The notes beneath the pieces are model-generated. The model was not told where the DNA came from, made no database searches, and saw nothing but the letters and a program-made list of their open reading frames with translations. Shown here one piece after another: positions 23,401-34,480 of a stretch of 64,000 nt of DNA. Within the stretch, counting starts at the first letter, position 1; every line of letters starts with the position of its first letter. Position numbers and translations under genes: made by a program. The stretch is from Todiramphus chloris collaris (Eukaryota > Chordata > Aves > Coraciiformes > Alcedinidae). The DNA lies in assembly GCA_025345505.1 (NCBI GenBank), contig JANVCC010000064.1, forward strand, positions 751,759 through 815,758. The letters are read 5' to 3'.

Positions 23401-23864
23401 AGCTTTGGGGGCTTTTGGCAGCATCCTTTGCAGAATAAACCTTCTCGGTCTACACGGGGAAGAAAGAAAAGCCTTTTCTGATTGTCAGAGCCACCATCTG
23501 AGTGCAAAATGCAGAAACAGATGTTTTTCCACACAAAGACCAGACCGGGGGCATCTCCTGCTGGCTGCCTCTGCCCAGACAGAGCAAGTGGAGACAATCT
23601 GCTTCCCGGGAAACATGCAACTGCAAGGATTTTCCTCTCTTTTGGGATGTATGTCCTCCAAAACACCAGGCTCAGCAGCTTTGGCTCTTGCTGTTCCTGT
23701 CAGAGCCCTGAGCAGTGCCCAGAATCTTCTCGCAGCCAGAGCACTGGGTTCAGGGCTGGGCACCTGGGTCCTTCTCTGGGAGGTGGCTTCACCCCTGTGG
23801 TGCCAATCGTCTCCCTCCTCTGCCCCGCAGCAACTCCCCAGCCCCTTCTCAGTTCAGGTAAAAA
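17476..23864. other. Long non-coding stretch, no gene seen
   Basis: No exon, RNA gene or transposon recognised over about 6.4 kb. The only regulatory-looking patch is 17590-17760, with GACGTAATTAAGG and AATAATTACC cores. An octamer ATGCAAAT is at 21019-21026 and a PacI-type TTAATTAA at 18273-18280. Frames up to 144-182 codons near 23405-23953 lie on the plus strand and run into the hexanucleotide array; they show no domain. Confidence 0.5.
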
Positions 23865-24573
23865 CAGATACAGGTATGGATGGTATGGACATGGACATGG
23901 ACACGGACATGTATGATATAGATCTTATGGATGATTTAAATATGGATGTATAGAGAGACAGAGATATAGTTATAGCTATAGATCATGGCTATAGATATAG
24001 ATTATATGGATATGGGTATAGATTATATGGATGTGGATGTGAATGGTAGATGTAGCTATGGATGCAGATACAGATGGTTATCGATGATATGGATACAGAT
24101 GATAAAAATACAGATACTGATATCCATATAGATGGAATGGATACAGATATGGATATGGATATTGGTAAAGATGTTATTGACATGCCTATGAATGTGGATA
24201 TGGCTATAGATATAGATAGGTATAGATAGGTATAGGTATAGGTATAGGTATAGGTATAGGTATAGGTATAAATGAAGATGAAGATGATAAAGATGAACAT
24301 TATAAATATGATAAAGATAGCAGATATATATAAAAATAATGAAATAAAAGCAGAGATAAAGATGATAGAGATAGATAGAAATGGAGATAGAGATGGAGAT
24401 AGAGATGGAGATGGAGATGGAGAGAGATAGAGATAGAGATAGAGATAGAGATAGAGATAGAGATAGAGATAGAGATAGAGATAGANNNNNNNNNNATAGA
24501 GATAGAGATAGAGATAGAGATAGAGATAGAGATAGAGATAGATAGAGATGATAGAGATAGATAGAGATAGAGA
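23865..24573. repeat. Compound hexanucleotide array (GATA-like)
   Basis: About 700 bases of 6-bp-periodic repeat fall into zones. A diverged ATGGAT/GATATG/GATACA zone spans about 23865-24210. A clean (GGTATA)7 block is at 24229-24270. A diverged AGATGA/GATAAA zone follows to about 24360. A nearly perfect (GATAGA)n block runs from about 24425 to the gap and resumes to about 24548. Because the period is 6, all frames are dipeptide repeats, for example Tyr-Thr and Ser-Ile in a 103-codon minus frame at 23989-24300. These are not genes. Confidence 0.95.
24486..24495. other. Assembly gap (10 N)
   Basis: Ten N bases interrupt the (GATAGA)n block. The same unit lies on both sides, so the assembler could not resolve the array. 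A round 10-N gap usually means that the real length is unknown. Confidence 0.99.
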
Positions 24574-27500
24574 TCCAGAGAGGATGCTATAAGAAAAGCG
24601 AGTAATTTCAGGGCATTATCACAGAGTTTGGGCCACTCAGACCCCGCTCAGTGCTATGTGGGGTGAAAACCATCACCCACAATGTGAGTGGGAAAGAGGA
24701 GGGGAGAGAAATTGAAGCCATCCCACTTGAAGCTCCCACAAAAGCCCCTGCTGGGACAAAAATCATTTGTTACATTAATCGGCACTGGAGATAGCGCCAA
24801 ACAAATGAAAGTTATTAAAGGAGGGGAGATGGATGGAGCTCGAGGCATCCGTTTGTTTTGCCAGCGCCAAATTCGTTTCCAGAAAAAGCCCTTATCAATT
24901 CCCAGGGAATAGTTTGCCCTGTCAGTGCCGAGCGGGTGTTAATGTTCTTTACGGCTCCGTGAGAGCCGGTGCAGTGACACCAATCTAAATAAGGGAGGAA
25001 GGAAGGCTTAATCTGCCTGTCACTGACCAGTTATTAACATTTTAGAACAAGGGCATTAAAGGAGAAAATTCTGAGAGGTCAATTTGTACTTCAGGAGAAA
25101 AGCCAAAAAGATAAGGAGGAGAAAAGCGATGTCTGCCAGCCAAGGGAAACGATGCTGGTCAGGAGCCTGGGGTGGACCCGGCTGCTCTCAGGGTACCCAG
25201 AAAATGCAAAGGACCTTAGGTGGTGATGGATGGGCATGAGACTCTGCAGGAAAATGTCTTCCCCTCCTTGCTGTGAGGGTCTCCAGCTGAAGCCCAGCTT
25301 TCCACCCATGCCCTTGGCAGGGATGTCCCTCCTCTCCACACTCGCTTGCAGTCTCTGCACCCCAGAGGCGGCTGCGATTCAGTGGGGCCGCGTGCGCTTG
25401 CTCTGCAAAGCCCTGTGGGATGAAAGCTGTGTGCTTAGATATGGTTTATCCCTTCCAACCCCTGATGATAATCCAGGATTAGTCCTTCTAGTATATGATT
25501 ACGTTTTGCCCACTCTCTTTGAAACGACATCGCTCTGGCCCTTTTTCCCTGCAGCTTGCCCACCAACCCTTAGGAAGACTCTTTGCCAGGCTCTGATTAA
25601 ACCCTGCTTGCAGCAAAGTCCCACCAGGATCCCAAAAGGCTCGATGCATGCGTAGCCCTCATGGTCTGCACTTACCCTCCTCTCTGCAGAGCTCAGCATC
25701 CTCCAGCCTCGAAACACCCATCACCTCTAACGTCCCCAGGGGGATCACAGAGGGACTGGGAGGAAAACTGCATATTTTCATCCCCAATAATAAAAAAGCA
25801 GCTTTGCCTGCAGTGATGGCTTCTGGCCGTCACTCCCTCAGGCAGCTGGATCTGTAGAGAAACATCAGCCAGGCTCCATTCGGGAGCACGGTACCAGCCG
25901 AGAAGTCAGCACCATTGCTCCCCATTAGGTTTCTTTGCTATGTGTGTTGCTGGGCCATTAAAGGAGCTGTGTGAGAGCTGTCTGGTTGCTTGCAGGAGCA
26001 GCAGAGCAGCAGGAGAGACAGCAGCCGTCCCTCACATCATTTCTCCAGGGAGAATGAAAAGAGAGAGAAACAAAAAATTTTAAAAAACCCAAAAGAAATC
26101 CAAAACTGCAGCAGCGGAGTCAGAAGGACCAATATTTCTACTGTTTTTATTTTAAGAGAGGAGATTTTGGTGTGTTTTCAAGCTCATTATTACACAGGGA
26201 ACTTGACTCCAAGGTGTCTGGTAGGGCTTGGGATGCTGTTTGGGATGGTACTGCCTGGGGTGATTTAATGCAGGTCCTGCCAAAATAAACATGGGGAGGG
26301 GCTGTGCTGGGGCTGAGTGCTTTGAGATGCAGCATTTGCACTGAGGAGCTGCCTTCAGCCCCCATTCTGATATACAGGCCAATTTCTTGCCTTCATTGAT
26401 GTCATTGAGGGGATCCAAAGGGCAAAAGGATGCACCGAGGGCTGAGCTGAGGAATACCCACCTTACTCTGGGATAACAGCTTGTCCTCCTCATTATTTTG
26501 CCTCTGAGATGGGGCATACACAACTAAGACATGCATCCACCACTACCAAGTCCTGCCATGAGGTTTTACCCTGTGGCTCATGCCATTTTGCCATCAGATA
26601 ACCCTCCTTTCCCCCTCTCTCCTTATCCCAGATACTCAGAAAAGCAAGGCAAAAAGCAGCAGCCATTTCCAGGGTGGCTCAAGCAACCTTTGCAGACCTG
26701 CCACCAACACCCAGGTGTCTGATGGTCCCCAGCCAGCATCCATTACCCTGCACAGACACAGTAATTATTGCCCAGCCTCTAATAAACTGACTCAGCACCA
26801 CTAATAAATGAAAAAAGCCCTTACATCTGGGGGTGTGCAAAGGAGAGCAGTTAATTGTGATGGATTTTTCTGCTACAAAGGTGGCTGCAGCAACAAATCC
26901 CTCCAGTCCAGGGCTTGGCATAACCCTCAGACCCCCAGCCATAGTTTTTGGATCAAATGAGGATGCTAAATCCATAGAAATTCATTGGAGAAGGGGGAAA
27001 AATGTAACGCTGAGCCTCCAGTCCCAGCCCTCACTTCTTTGATGGCCCCTCTTGCAAGACTAGAATCCATGAAAGATGGTTTTAATACCCGGTGTGCCGC
27101 AGGGATATTTGTTTGGTGACAGCTTCTCGCGTTCAAGTCAACCAGCCTGAATCCACCCGCTAAATAAAGAGATGCCAAAAGTTGGTCTCACCCCAACGCG
27201 CATGGGAGGGGAGCAGGGGAGATGGATGGATTTTATTATTGCCATTATTATTATTATTATATTGGGTAAATGGAAGGAAAAGCAATGCTTTCTCCCAGTC
27301 CAAAGGCCCCATTGCCAGGGCTGGCTCTCGATGACAGAGCGTCGCGAGGCAGCACAATAACAGCAAATTATAAATCATCGCCTTTTGTCTCAGAGGGAAT
27401 GCCACGAGTCAGGGACTTACCCTCCATCGCCTTCCCATAAACAGGGTGACATGCAGGAGGAGAACAGACACTGGCACTGACCCAAACCCAGTGGGGATGG

Positions 27501-28259
27501 TGGGGCCACACGTTCCTGTGATGTCCTGACTGTTCCCTGACACACGTGGGGCAGAGGAGCTGGGCTTGCCCACAACAAGCCAACCCAAACAGCAACATGA
27601 AGTGTTGAATTTGGCTTCTCTTTCCTCATTAGAGCTGATTACACTAATTGACATGTTTGTTTGGGGCTGGATATATTTTGTTGTCCTTTTTTTTCCTCAA
27701 CTTTTTTATTTTTTGGAGCTCAAACAACATGGTTGTTGCCAAGTAGTTGTAAGAACGAGTGCTTTCTAGAGGAGATCCCAGACCTACAGGGACTGGCCAC
27801 CTCCCCCCCTGCAAAGCAGGGTTGGCAGGAGCAGATCCTTTTATTCCAAAGGCACCACGTCCTTGTGCCTTTTCGGCATGTTACTTCTTTTGCAAAGTGC
27901 CCCAAGCCTGTTTTAAAAGGATTAGCCGCCTCTTAGTGATTCAGCCATGGCTTTCCATCAGAAAATTTGCTTGCATTCCCTGTCTTCCCCCGAGGAATCG
28001 CAGGTCTTGCTCTCACCCCACTATTAGATTTGGTTAATCTCTACAAAGCAGAGATGTAGGGATGCTGTAAGCCAGTAAAATACGGGATACGGTACCCAGA
28101 GCAGCCCAGAGATGCTTCTCCCATCCCATCCCATCTGGGATGGAGCACCTCAGTCAATGCACAGCTGCTGAAGAGCTCAGGTTTTCAGCCACTGCAGCAG
28201 CAAGGCACTGACGTTCACACACTTTAGTCCCTCAAAACTAAAATAAATGATCCCCTTGG
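24574..28259. other. Non-coding stretch with one CNE-like patch
   Basis: No gene is seen. Positions 24760-24990 are the most enhancer-like part, with two GCGCCAAA-type (E2F-like) cores, at about 24796 and 24864, and an ACATTAATCGG core. A short imperfect (ATT)n microsatellite lies at 27233-27261. At 28117-28134 the inverted repeat CCATCCCA-TC-TGGGATGG follows a short CCCAT run. Confidence 0.45.
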
Positions 28260-28400
28260 ATTAAACAGGGCCGTGGCTGTGAAGTTCATTTGAAAGCTAT
28301 CGCTGTCGGGAGCGTCGAACTGCCCCCAGCCTGCCGGGGCGCATCGGGCAGAGCTACATTACCTCCTCAATCAGCATTAAATTCCTGATAAGCCTGGCTG
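28260..28400. promoter_or_regulatory. Candidate conserved non-coding element
   Basis: A compact patch whose left part retains CpGs (TCGCTGTCGGGAGCGTCGAA near 28300 and GGGGCGCATCGGGC near 28340), followed by CAGCATTAAATTCCTGATAA. It has no repeat character. Function is inferred only. Confidence 0.22.
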
Positions 28401-29011
28401 ATTTTTGAAGATCTCCCATCTAAAGGTCAAGCAAATCATCTGCTGTGGTGGCAGAGAGAAGGAACAGCAGGGAAGCGGGTACCAGCACAGCCGGAGCAAG
28501 GGATGTTGCTGCTGGCTGTGGACCATCCTGGCCTCTCCAATTCAGAAGCAGGTTCCTGATGCTGACCAAGCCCAGGGACTGAAAGGAGAAAGAAAAACCC
28601 TGAGGCATCTCCAAACGTGGAGTTTTCTCAAGAAAACAAAACCTCTTGAAACAGTGTGATGTTGAGCAACAGGAATATTGCACTGTTCAGAGGAAAAGAT
28701 CTTTGTTAAGCAGAATCTCTTTCCTGTATATCTTATATATGAAAATTTAGGGGTAATTTGGCTTATTTTGATACAAAAGCCACACTCACCCCTTCATCTG
28801 CTTTTCTCCTCCTCCTCCCCTGGGAGCATCCTACTTCCAGCCCCACATTCCTTCTCTCTATCTACATCAGGTACCCAAAAGCCACCCAGAGCCCAAATAA
28901 CCGCAGCCCACAGCAAACCAGCCACCAACCTGCCACCCTCTTCCCTCACCCCGTCGATGGCAGTTAAGACATCACAGCAACTCGCTTTGGCATCCCTGTT
29001 TCTACCAGGCA
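28401..29011. other. Non-coding stretch, no gene seen
   Basis: Chance frames only (84-120 codons), overlapping on both strands; no domain recognised. Confidence 0.5.
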
Positions 29012-29125
29012 GCCGCGCGATAACGCGGCCGGCCCGTTAGCAGATTAGTTCTATTGCGCCGCGAGGCACCCGGCGAAACCATCGACGAGGCGCTTACAGA
29101 ATTAGGACCCGGCGTTTAATCGCTT
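29012..29125. promoter_or_regulatory. CpG-dense micro-island with hairpin
   Basis: By hand count there are about 18 CpGs in roughly 115 bases, far above the surroundings. An exact inverted repeat opens the block: GCCGCG at 29012-29017 pairs with CGCGGC at 29024-29029 around a 6-base loop. The block passes directly into AT-rich sequence with GTTTAATCGC and GTTATTAAATT. No exon or start site can be assigned. It could be a small unmethylated regulatory element. Confidence 0.35.
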
Positions 29126-32100
29126 TGCTGGTGGCTGAGAGTTATTAAATTCCCCTGAGTTCAGCAACTTTCGAGCCCAGCTTCTTTTTTTTTTTTTTAC
29201 TGCAAGGCTCAGAGCAAAGCTCGGAGCTTTATTTGAGGTGCTTGAACCCAGTATTTCTTCTGATTCCCCATCCGTGCTCCATCCCTGTGCTCCGAAGGAA
29301 GGCCAAGATTGGGCAGCTTCATTTAGAAACCAGAGGGGGAAAAAAAAGAAACAACAGAGCAAAAGCAGAGACTAGAAGAATATTAATATTTAATCACAGC
29401 AGGGCAGAGGTTGCTGAGGCAATTGCTGTTAAATGTTATTGAAACAAAGCATCCATATTCCCACTGTAGGGGTAGGTTAGAAGAGCTGTTTTCCTCTGCT
29501 CTGCTCTTGAGATCCATGCCATGAGTAAATCGTCCTGTTAGGGATTTTCCCTGTGGAGGGAAGGGAATAGATTCGCAGATAAAACAGGGTTTCAAAGCTG
29601 CTTTTTGCAGAACACCTGCAAGAAGCAGCAAATATGGTGGGGAAAAAGTGGCAGCCCCTTGGAGGCAGGGGATCCTGCCTTTCTGGGGGTGTGTATTTCT
29701 ATACGTGGCTGCTACAGCAGGTTAGTACATACCAGAGACGTACAAAAGCAGAGTGTGCAGCCCCCTTGCTCTCCTGGTCCATCTCCTGAGGAACCAAGAG
29801 AAGCTTTCTCCACCCTGCCAAACGCTCCATCCGGCCAAGTGATCCCTCCACCTTCTCTCTTTATTCTCTCCCTATTCAATATAAGATCATCCTAAATATA
29901 TTTCTCTAAATTAATGAAGTGGGCTGTGGCTCTGCTCGTGTTTCACCCCTCCACCGATTTTCCGTGGCAACCTGCCCATGCTTCCTGAACTGTGGGCTTT
30001 AGAAAGCCCCCAAGATATTTCAGAAGGAGCCTCAAGGCTTGGCATCTTATCTCAAAACCTGCAAGGGGTTAAGCATCAGGCAGGAGCTCCTCACCACCTG
30101 CTTTGACATGTCATTAGCAGATTTGATATCTCACTTTCGTCAAAGCGGGATTTCTTCCCGGAGAATTAATTCTAATTTTTTTTGCCCGCACACAAATCAT
30201 TAGCCGGGCTCTCCAAATGAAGTGTTAACGTTTCCTGTCACCTTCTGCTCCCCACTCCCTGCAATTCCTTAAAGCTGCTGCAATCAAGACCATGAAAAGC
30301 TAATCAATTAAGCCCCAATGTATCAAGAGCTCATGAGCCACTGTGAAGAACCCAACACATCATTACCGAGCTTGTGAAATTTCTGCCTAAAGAGCAGATG
30401 TGTGGAAAGACAAAGTACACTGTGGCCCAAGGTCTTTTTCTCCACCACTACCTTCATCTCAGTGCTCCTCATAGTGTCAAGTCATCTCTAACTTCTCAAG
30501 TGCTTCCTGACTGGGAGAGGACACTTGTCTTCTCCCTGCTGGCAAAGAGAGATATTATAGATGTGTTGAGATACTGGCTATGCCCCAGTTGATTTCATCA
30601 TCCCTATGTGGGTTTTGGGTTGGTTTTCTTCCTTTGGAAAATCTCTCTGGAGACAACCAAAGAGGATTTTCTCCCCTCTTTTCAACTGAAACCCCCAGAA
30701 TCCTACAAAACACACCCCTGCCCCAAAGAATCTCCACTCCAAACACCTCTGCTCCAAGCTGCCAGCCTCAGCCAACACTTTTTCTCAAGTTAAACCCAAG
30801 CATTTGCATGAAAACACCAAATAGAGAGTTTGCCTGCCCTCGGATTTTAGAACAGAACTGTTGTCTCCATGGAAACCCACACTTTTGATTTTTTTTTCCT
30901 TTTTTTTCCCCCTTTTTTCAGTTCAGAAACCAGAGCATCAAGGCACAGAACAATCCAAAGGGTGAGCTAAGAATGGCCATTTTAAGTACTAGCATTGCAG
31001 GAGGGATGTATCTCATTTTTTCCAAGCAGAAGACCTCAGTTTGGTCGAAGAAAAGTTTTTTTCCATAATATTTTGGGTGTGGGCTCCCACAATGTGAATT
31101 GTGGCTGGGCAGTCCCATGTCAGTCTGGTGCATGCCTGAAATCCAGCTCTGTGTTTCCACGCCAACTCCATTCAGGCTTTTTGCTCAAATTGCCCTTAAG
31201 AGAGGCCAGCTTCACTCCTGAGGGCAGACATCATGAACCTAAAGGTTTCTTCATTCCCTCAGAGCTGCTCTTAAGGCAAATCTCCCCACGGACTTGGGCA
31301 GATCTGAAAACATCACATGTACAGGAAAGAAGACAAGATTCCACCTTCCCAAATATTTTTAGTTTCTAGAGCTAAATATCTTTTCAAAGGGTAAACTCCA
31401 AATTTCACATCCAAACCACCTCAGATGCTGGAGCAAGGTGCTGAGAAATCAGCTGTGGTTGGTCTCATTCAGCAGCCCTCCAACACCAGCACCCTTTCTC
31501 AAAGTTGTTCATCTCATCCAGCATCTCAGGTCTTCTTCAAAGCATTTGGCACTGGTGACCTCTTGGGAAAAGGCAACCAGATTTTCATCCGGTGATGAAA
31601 AGTAGGTTATTTCAGTAGTAAACATGTTCATGGTCATGCACCTTTTTGGGTCAACATTGGAGTTATTGCTCCCAATCCTCCTCCAGGTCATTATTAAAGA
31701 TACCCCAGCATCCGGTGTCTTCTGAGGCTTTATCTGGTGCTCTCAGAAAATTCTGTCTGAGAAAACATCATAGGAGGTGCTTTCTCCTACCCTCAGGACC
31801 CTGTTTGTCAGGGATGTCATCTCAGCTGCCTATGAGTTTAATACACGTACACCCCCCCAGCTGGTTTCTAAAGCCCATGATGTTTTGCAGGCTAAAAGCT
31901 GCTGTATATTAAAACCATTATCAATAGGTCTTGAATATTGCTGGACTTCCTAATTACTCCTGATGACATGCTCAATGACAGGAGTGAAGTTTGAGGTCAA
32001 CCACAGGAAAAAAAAAAATCTGCAGCAGTTTCTGCCTCTTAAGGGGACAGATGGAAACCACAAAATGGGTCTAAAATTTCCATCGGGCAGCCTGACCTCT

Positions 32101-34269
32101 CTGTGCTGCGCTTGGACTTGAGCTCCACAGCTCTGCTCCACCTCGTACAAAATGTTCTGGAGTGAGACTCCTCGTTTCTCTGATTTAAGAAGTTTGCCGT
32201 TGCCCTTTCCTGGCAAGTCATATTTACAGGTGAAAATGCAGGGTGATATTTAGAGGTAAGTGGTATTTATAAGTACATATGCAGGGAAATGTTTACAGGC
32301 AAGATACTCATGGGTAATTATAGATCGATACTTCAAAGCAGAGTAAATAGAGAGGTAAAAGACCTTTGCTGGGATGTTACAAATAAATATTTAGATACAA
32401 CAGATGCACATAAGTAAGTTCAGGCTATGTGGAAGAGATAAAGATTGGAATTCAGGTGGAGCCCTTTTATAGGCTGTGTTGTTAACAGGGTATCCATAAC
32501 TCAGCAACAGAAGAGTGTCTGAGCATCGCTATCAGCTCAGCCCCACGGTCCATCAAACCTGGCGTCAGGTTTCCAAATGCAGCTACTAGCAGAGATGTAA
32601 GGAAGGAAGCGAAGGTCAGAGAAGTCTTCTCTTTTCTTTTTTTTTTTCCCTGTTTAAGGAGCTCTGATGCCTCCCCATCCCACCACCCCTGCACAAAACC
32701 TGGGACCGGAGCCTCATTATACCTCCCCAGCTCCCCCCGCCTCACCGCATCCAAATCTCCCTTGCCAATCGCGCGGCGGCTCGTGTTTGACAAAGTTCAG
32801 CCAAGCAACGAGCAGCCTGGAAGGCCCTGAGATCCTGTAGAAATCCCCATCCAATTTATCAAGTCAAAAATTCAGCCGGGTGGGAGCTAACTGGGATGAA
32901 GCTCTGATCAAGGCAAGAGATTACGGCAGAGCCGGTTACACAAATCACGGCTCTGACTTGGGGAGCGGGGGGAACAGGAGGGTGAAGGGGAGTTTTTCCA
33001 GAGCTGGGCATAGCTGGAGATAAGAGCCTGTTGTTGGTAAATAAAAATGCTGGGGAATCGCATGTCTGATCAGTGTCAGCTCCCATCAGGCTTGCAGAAG
33101 CTGGCAGCATTATTTCCAGGCTTTTCACCGAGAATACTAAGGGCATTTGGAAAGGCAAGAACAAAGCTACAACTTTATTTGAGAGCAAAACAAAAGCAAA
33201 CAAATGCATACCCAGAAGACTGAGCGTTGAAAGAGAGCGATAGACTATTCAGCCACCGTCTGAAGCGCCTCTTGGACAGCTCATGACTGTTAAAAAGTTT
33301 CCCGAGGAGCAATAGCGCTTGGGTTTTTTGGCTTATTTGTTTTTTGGGTTTTTTTTTCATGGAGAAAACACAGTGAAAGGATTGCTGATGCCTTTAGTAG
33401 TAAATGAAGACAAATATCCCCTGGCCATGAAGACTGCCGGAACGGGAAAAACACCAGTTGCATCATTTTGGAGTGGCTGAGCGATGCTTCGGGGTCCTCG
33501 GGCTTATTTTTAAAACCGAGCTTTTGCACCTCAAATCCCAAGGGGACTCAACGAGCTGCTGCTCTCAGCATGGCAGGTTGGGTACGAGCACCTGTCCCCT
33601 CGAGATACACCACTTCTTGTTCCTAAGATGTCGAGAGCCTCAGAGACCCCTGCTCCCCTGGTGCTCTCTCCTGACGGCCTCACATCCTCAGCATTTTGGG
33701 GAAAAAAAATGCAATTTCTCACTTAACTTTGGTCTTTCTCTGCTTTCAAACTATTTGTTCCCATTCTGCCTTTCTCAGAGGGCTTAAAGAGCCCTTTAGT
33801 ATCTGGTATTTTCTCCCTGTGAAGCTACTTAGACATGGTAATCAAGTCACCTCTCTGTCTCCTTTTTAATAAATTAAGCAGATGGAACACTTTAAAGCTT
33901 TTTTTTCTTTCTTTTTTTTTTTTTTTTTTTTTGCCAGCCCTTGAATTATTTTCTGTGCCTCTTTCTCAGCCCTGGCTTCCCGTCCATGGTGCTTTACTGG
34001 CAGAGCTCATGGAGGGCACAGCTGCTACCTCTCCCCATCTCCATCCCCATCCCCATCCCACTGGTGTCTGCTCCCCAGGTATCAGGGTTGGAAAGCTGTG
34101 ATCAGCCTCAGTGAGGTTTTAGAGTTTCAAACCTCTTGCCAGTCAGAGACTTCAGACAATCCAGCTCATTAAACGAAAAGAAAGGCTTTAAATTTACTGC
34201 CTCCATCAACGTATAAAGCCCTTGGCTTCCCGACGGCCGCTGCCCAACCGGCATTATCACGTAACAGCC
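29126..34269. other. Non-coding stretch, no gene seen
   Basis: No gene or transposon recognised over about 5 kb. Small items are a T-run at 29186-29198, T-runs around 30888-30917, and a CNE-like patch at 30110-30240 with the 12-base palindrome AGAATTAATTCT (30162-30173). A small CpG cluster lies near 32765-32790, and a pyrimidine tract with 21 consecutive T at 33898-33932. Confidence 0.5.
33898..33932. repeat. Poly-T / pyrimidine tract
   Basis: Uninterrupted pyrimidines (T with two C), including 21 consecutive T. It may be a low-complexity tract or the antisense tail of an unrecognised retrocopy. Confidence 0.8.
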
Positions 34270-34480
34270 TTTTTCTGTTTTATTTAAAGGCAAGAGATAA
34301 TAATTAAAGATTGGATTATGAGCTAGCCCGGCATCGCAAAAAAAAAAGACACAACTTCATCGTATTACACAGCGTCAAAATTAATTAGAAGCGCATTAAT
34401 CTCTAATCTAGGAAAATATTGTGGGATCTCTGGCCTCAATATAACATCCCCCATACGCTGACTGACAGCCTGCCCCTTTG
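34270..34480. promoter_or_regulatory. Candidate conserved non-coding element
   Basis: A patch dense in homeodomain-type cores: GATAATAATTAAAGATTGGA at about 34298, AAAATTAATTAGAAG at about 34377, and GCATTAATCTCTAATCTAGG at about 34393. It is interrupted only by a short A9 run (34338-34347). Such TAATTA/TAATC clusters are common in developmental enhancers. Conservation has not been tested. Confidence 0.3.

Noticed and set aside
23405..23953. 182- and 144-codon overlapping plus frames ending in Met-Asp or Gly-His dipeptide repeats
   Set aside because: The repetitive ends are translations of the 6-bp-periodic array, and the rest shows no domain.
23989..24300. Minus-strand frame of Tyr-Thr and Ser-Ile dipeptides resembling a repeat protein
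   Set aside because: It is purely the hexanucleotide array read in a frame without stops.
25445..25475. CCCTTCCAACCCCTGATGAT, similar to the sense CR1 3' end
   Set aside because: Only about 15 bases match and neither the TAGATGATC part nor the terminal ATTCTATGA-like tail is present.
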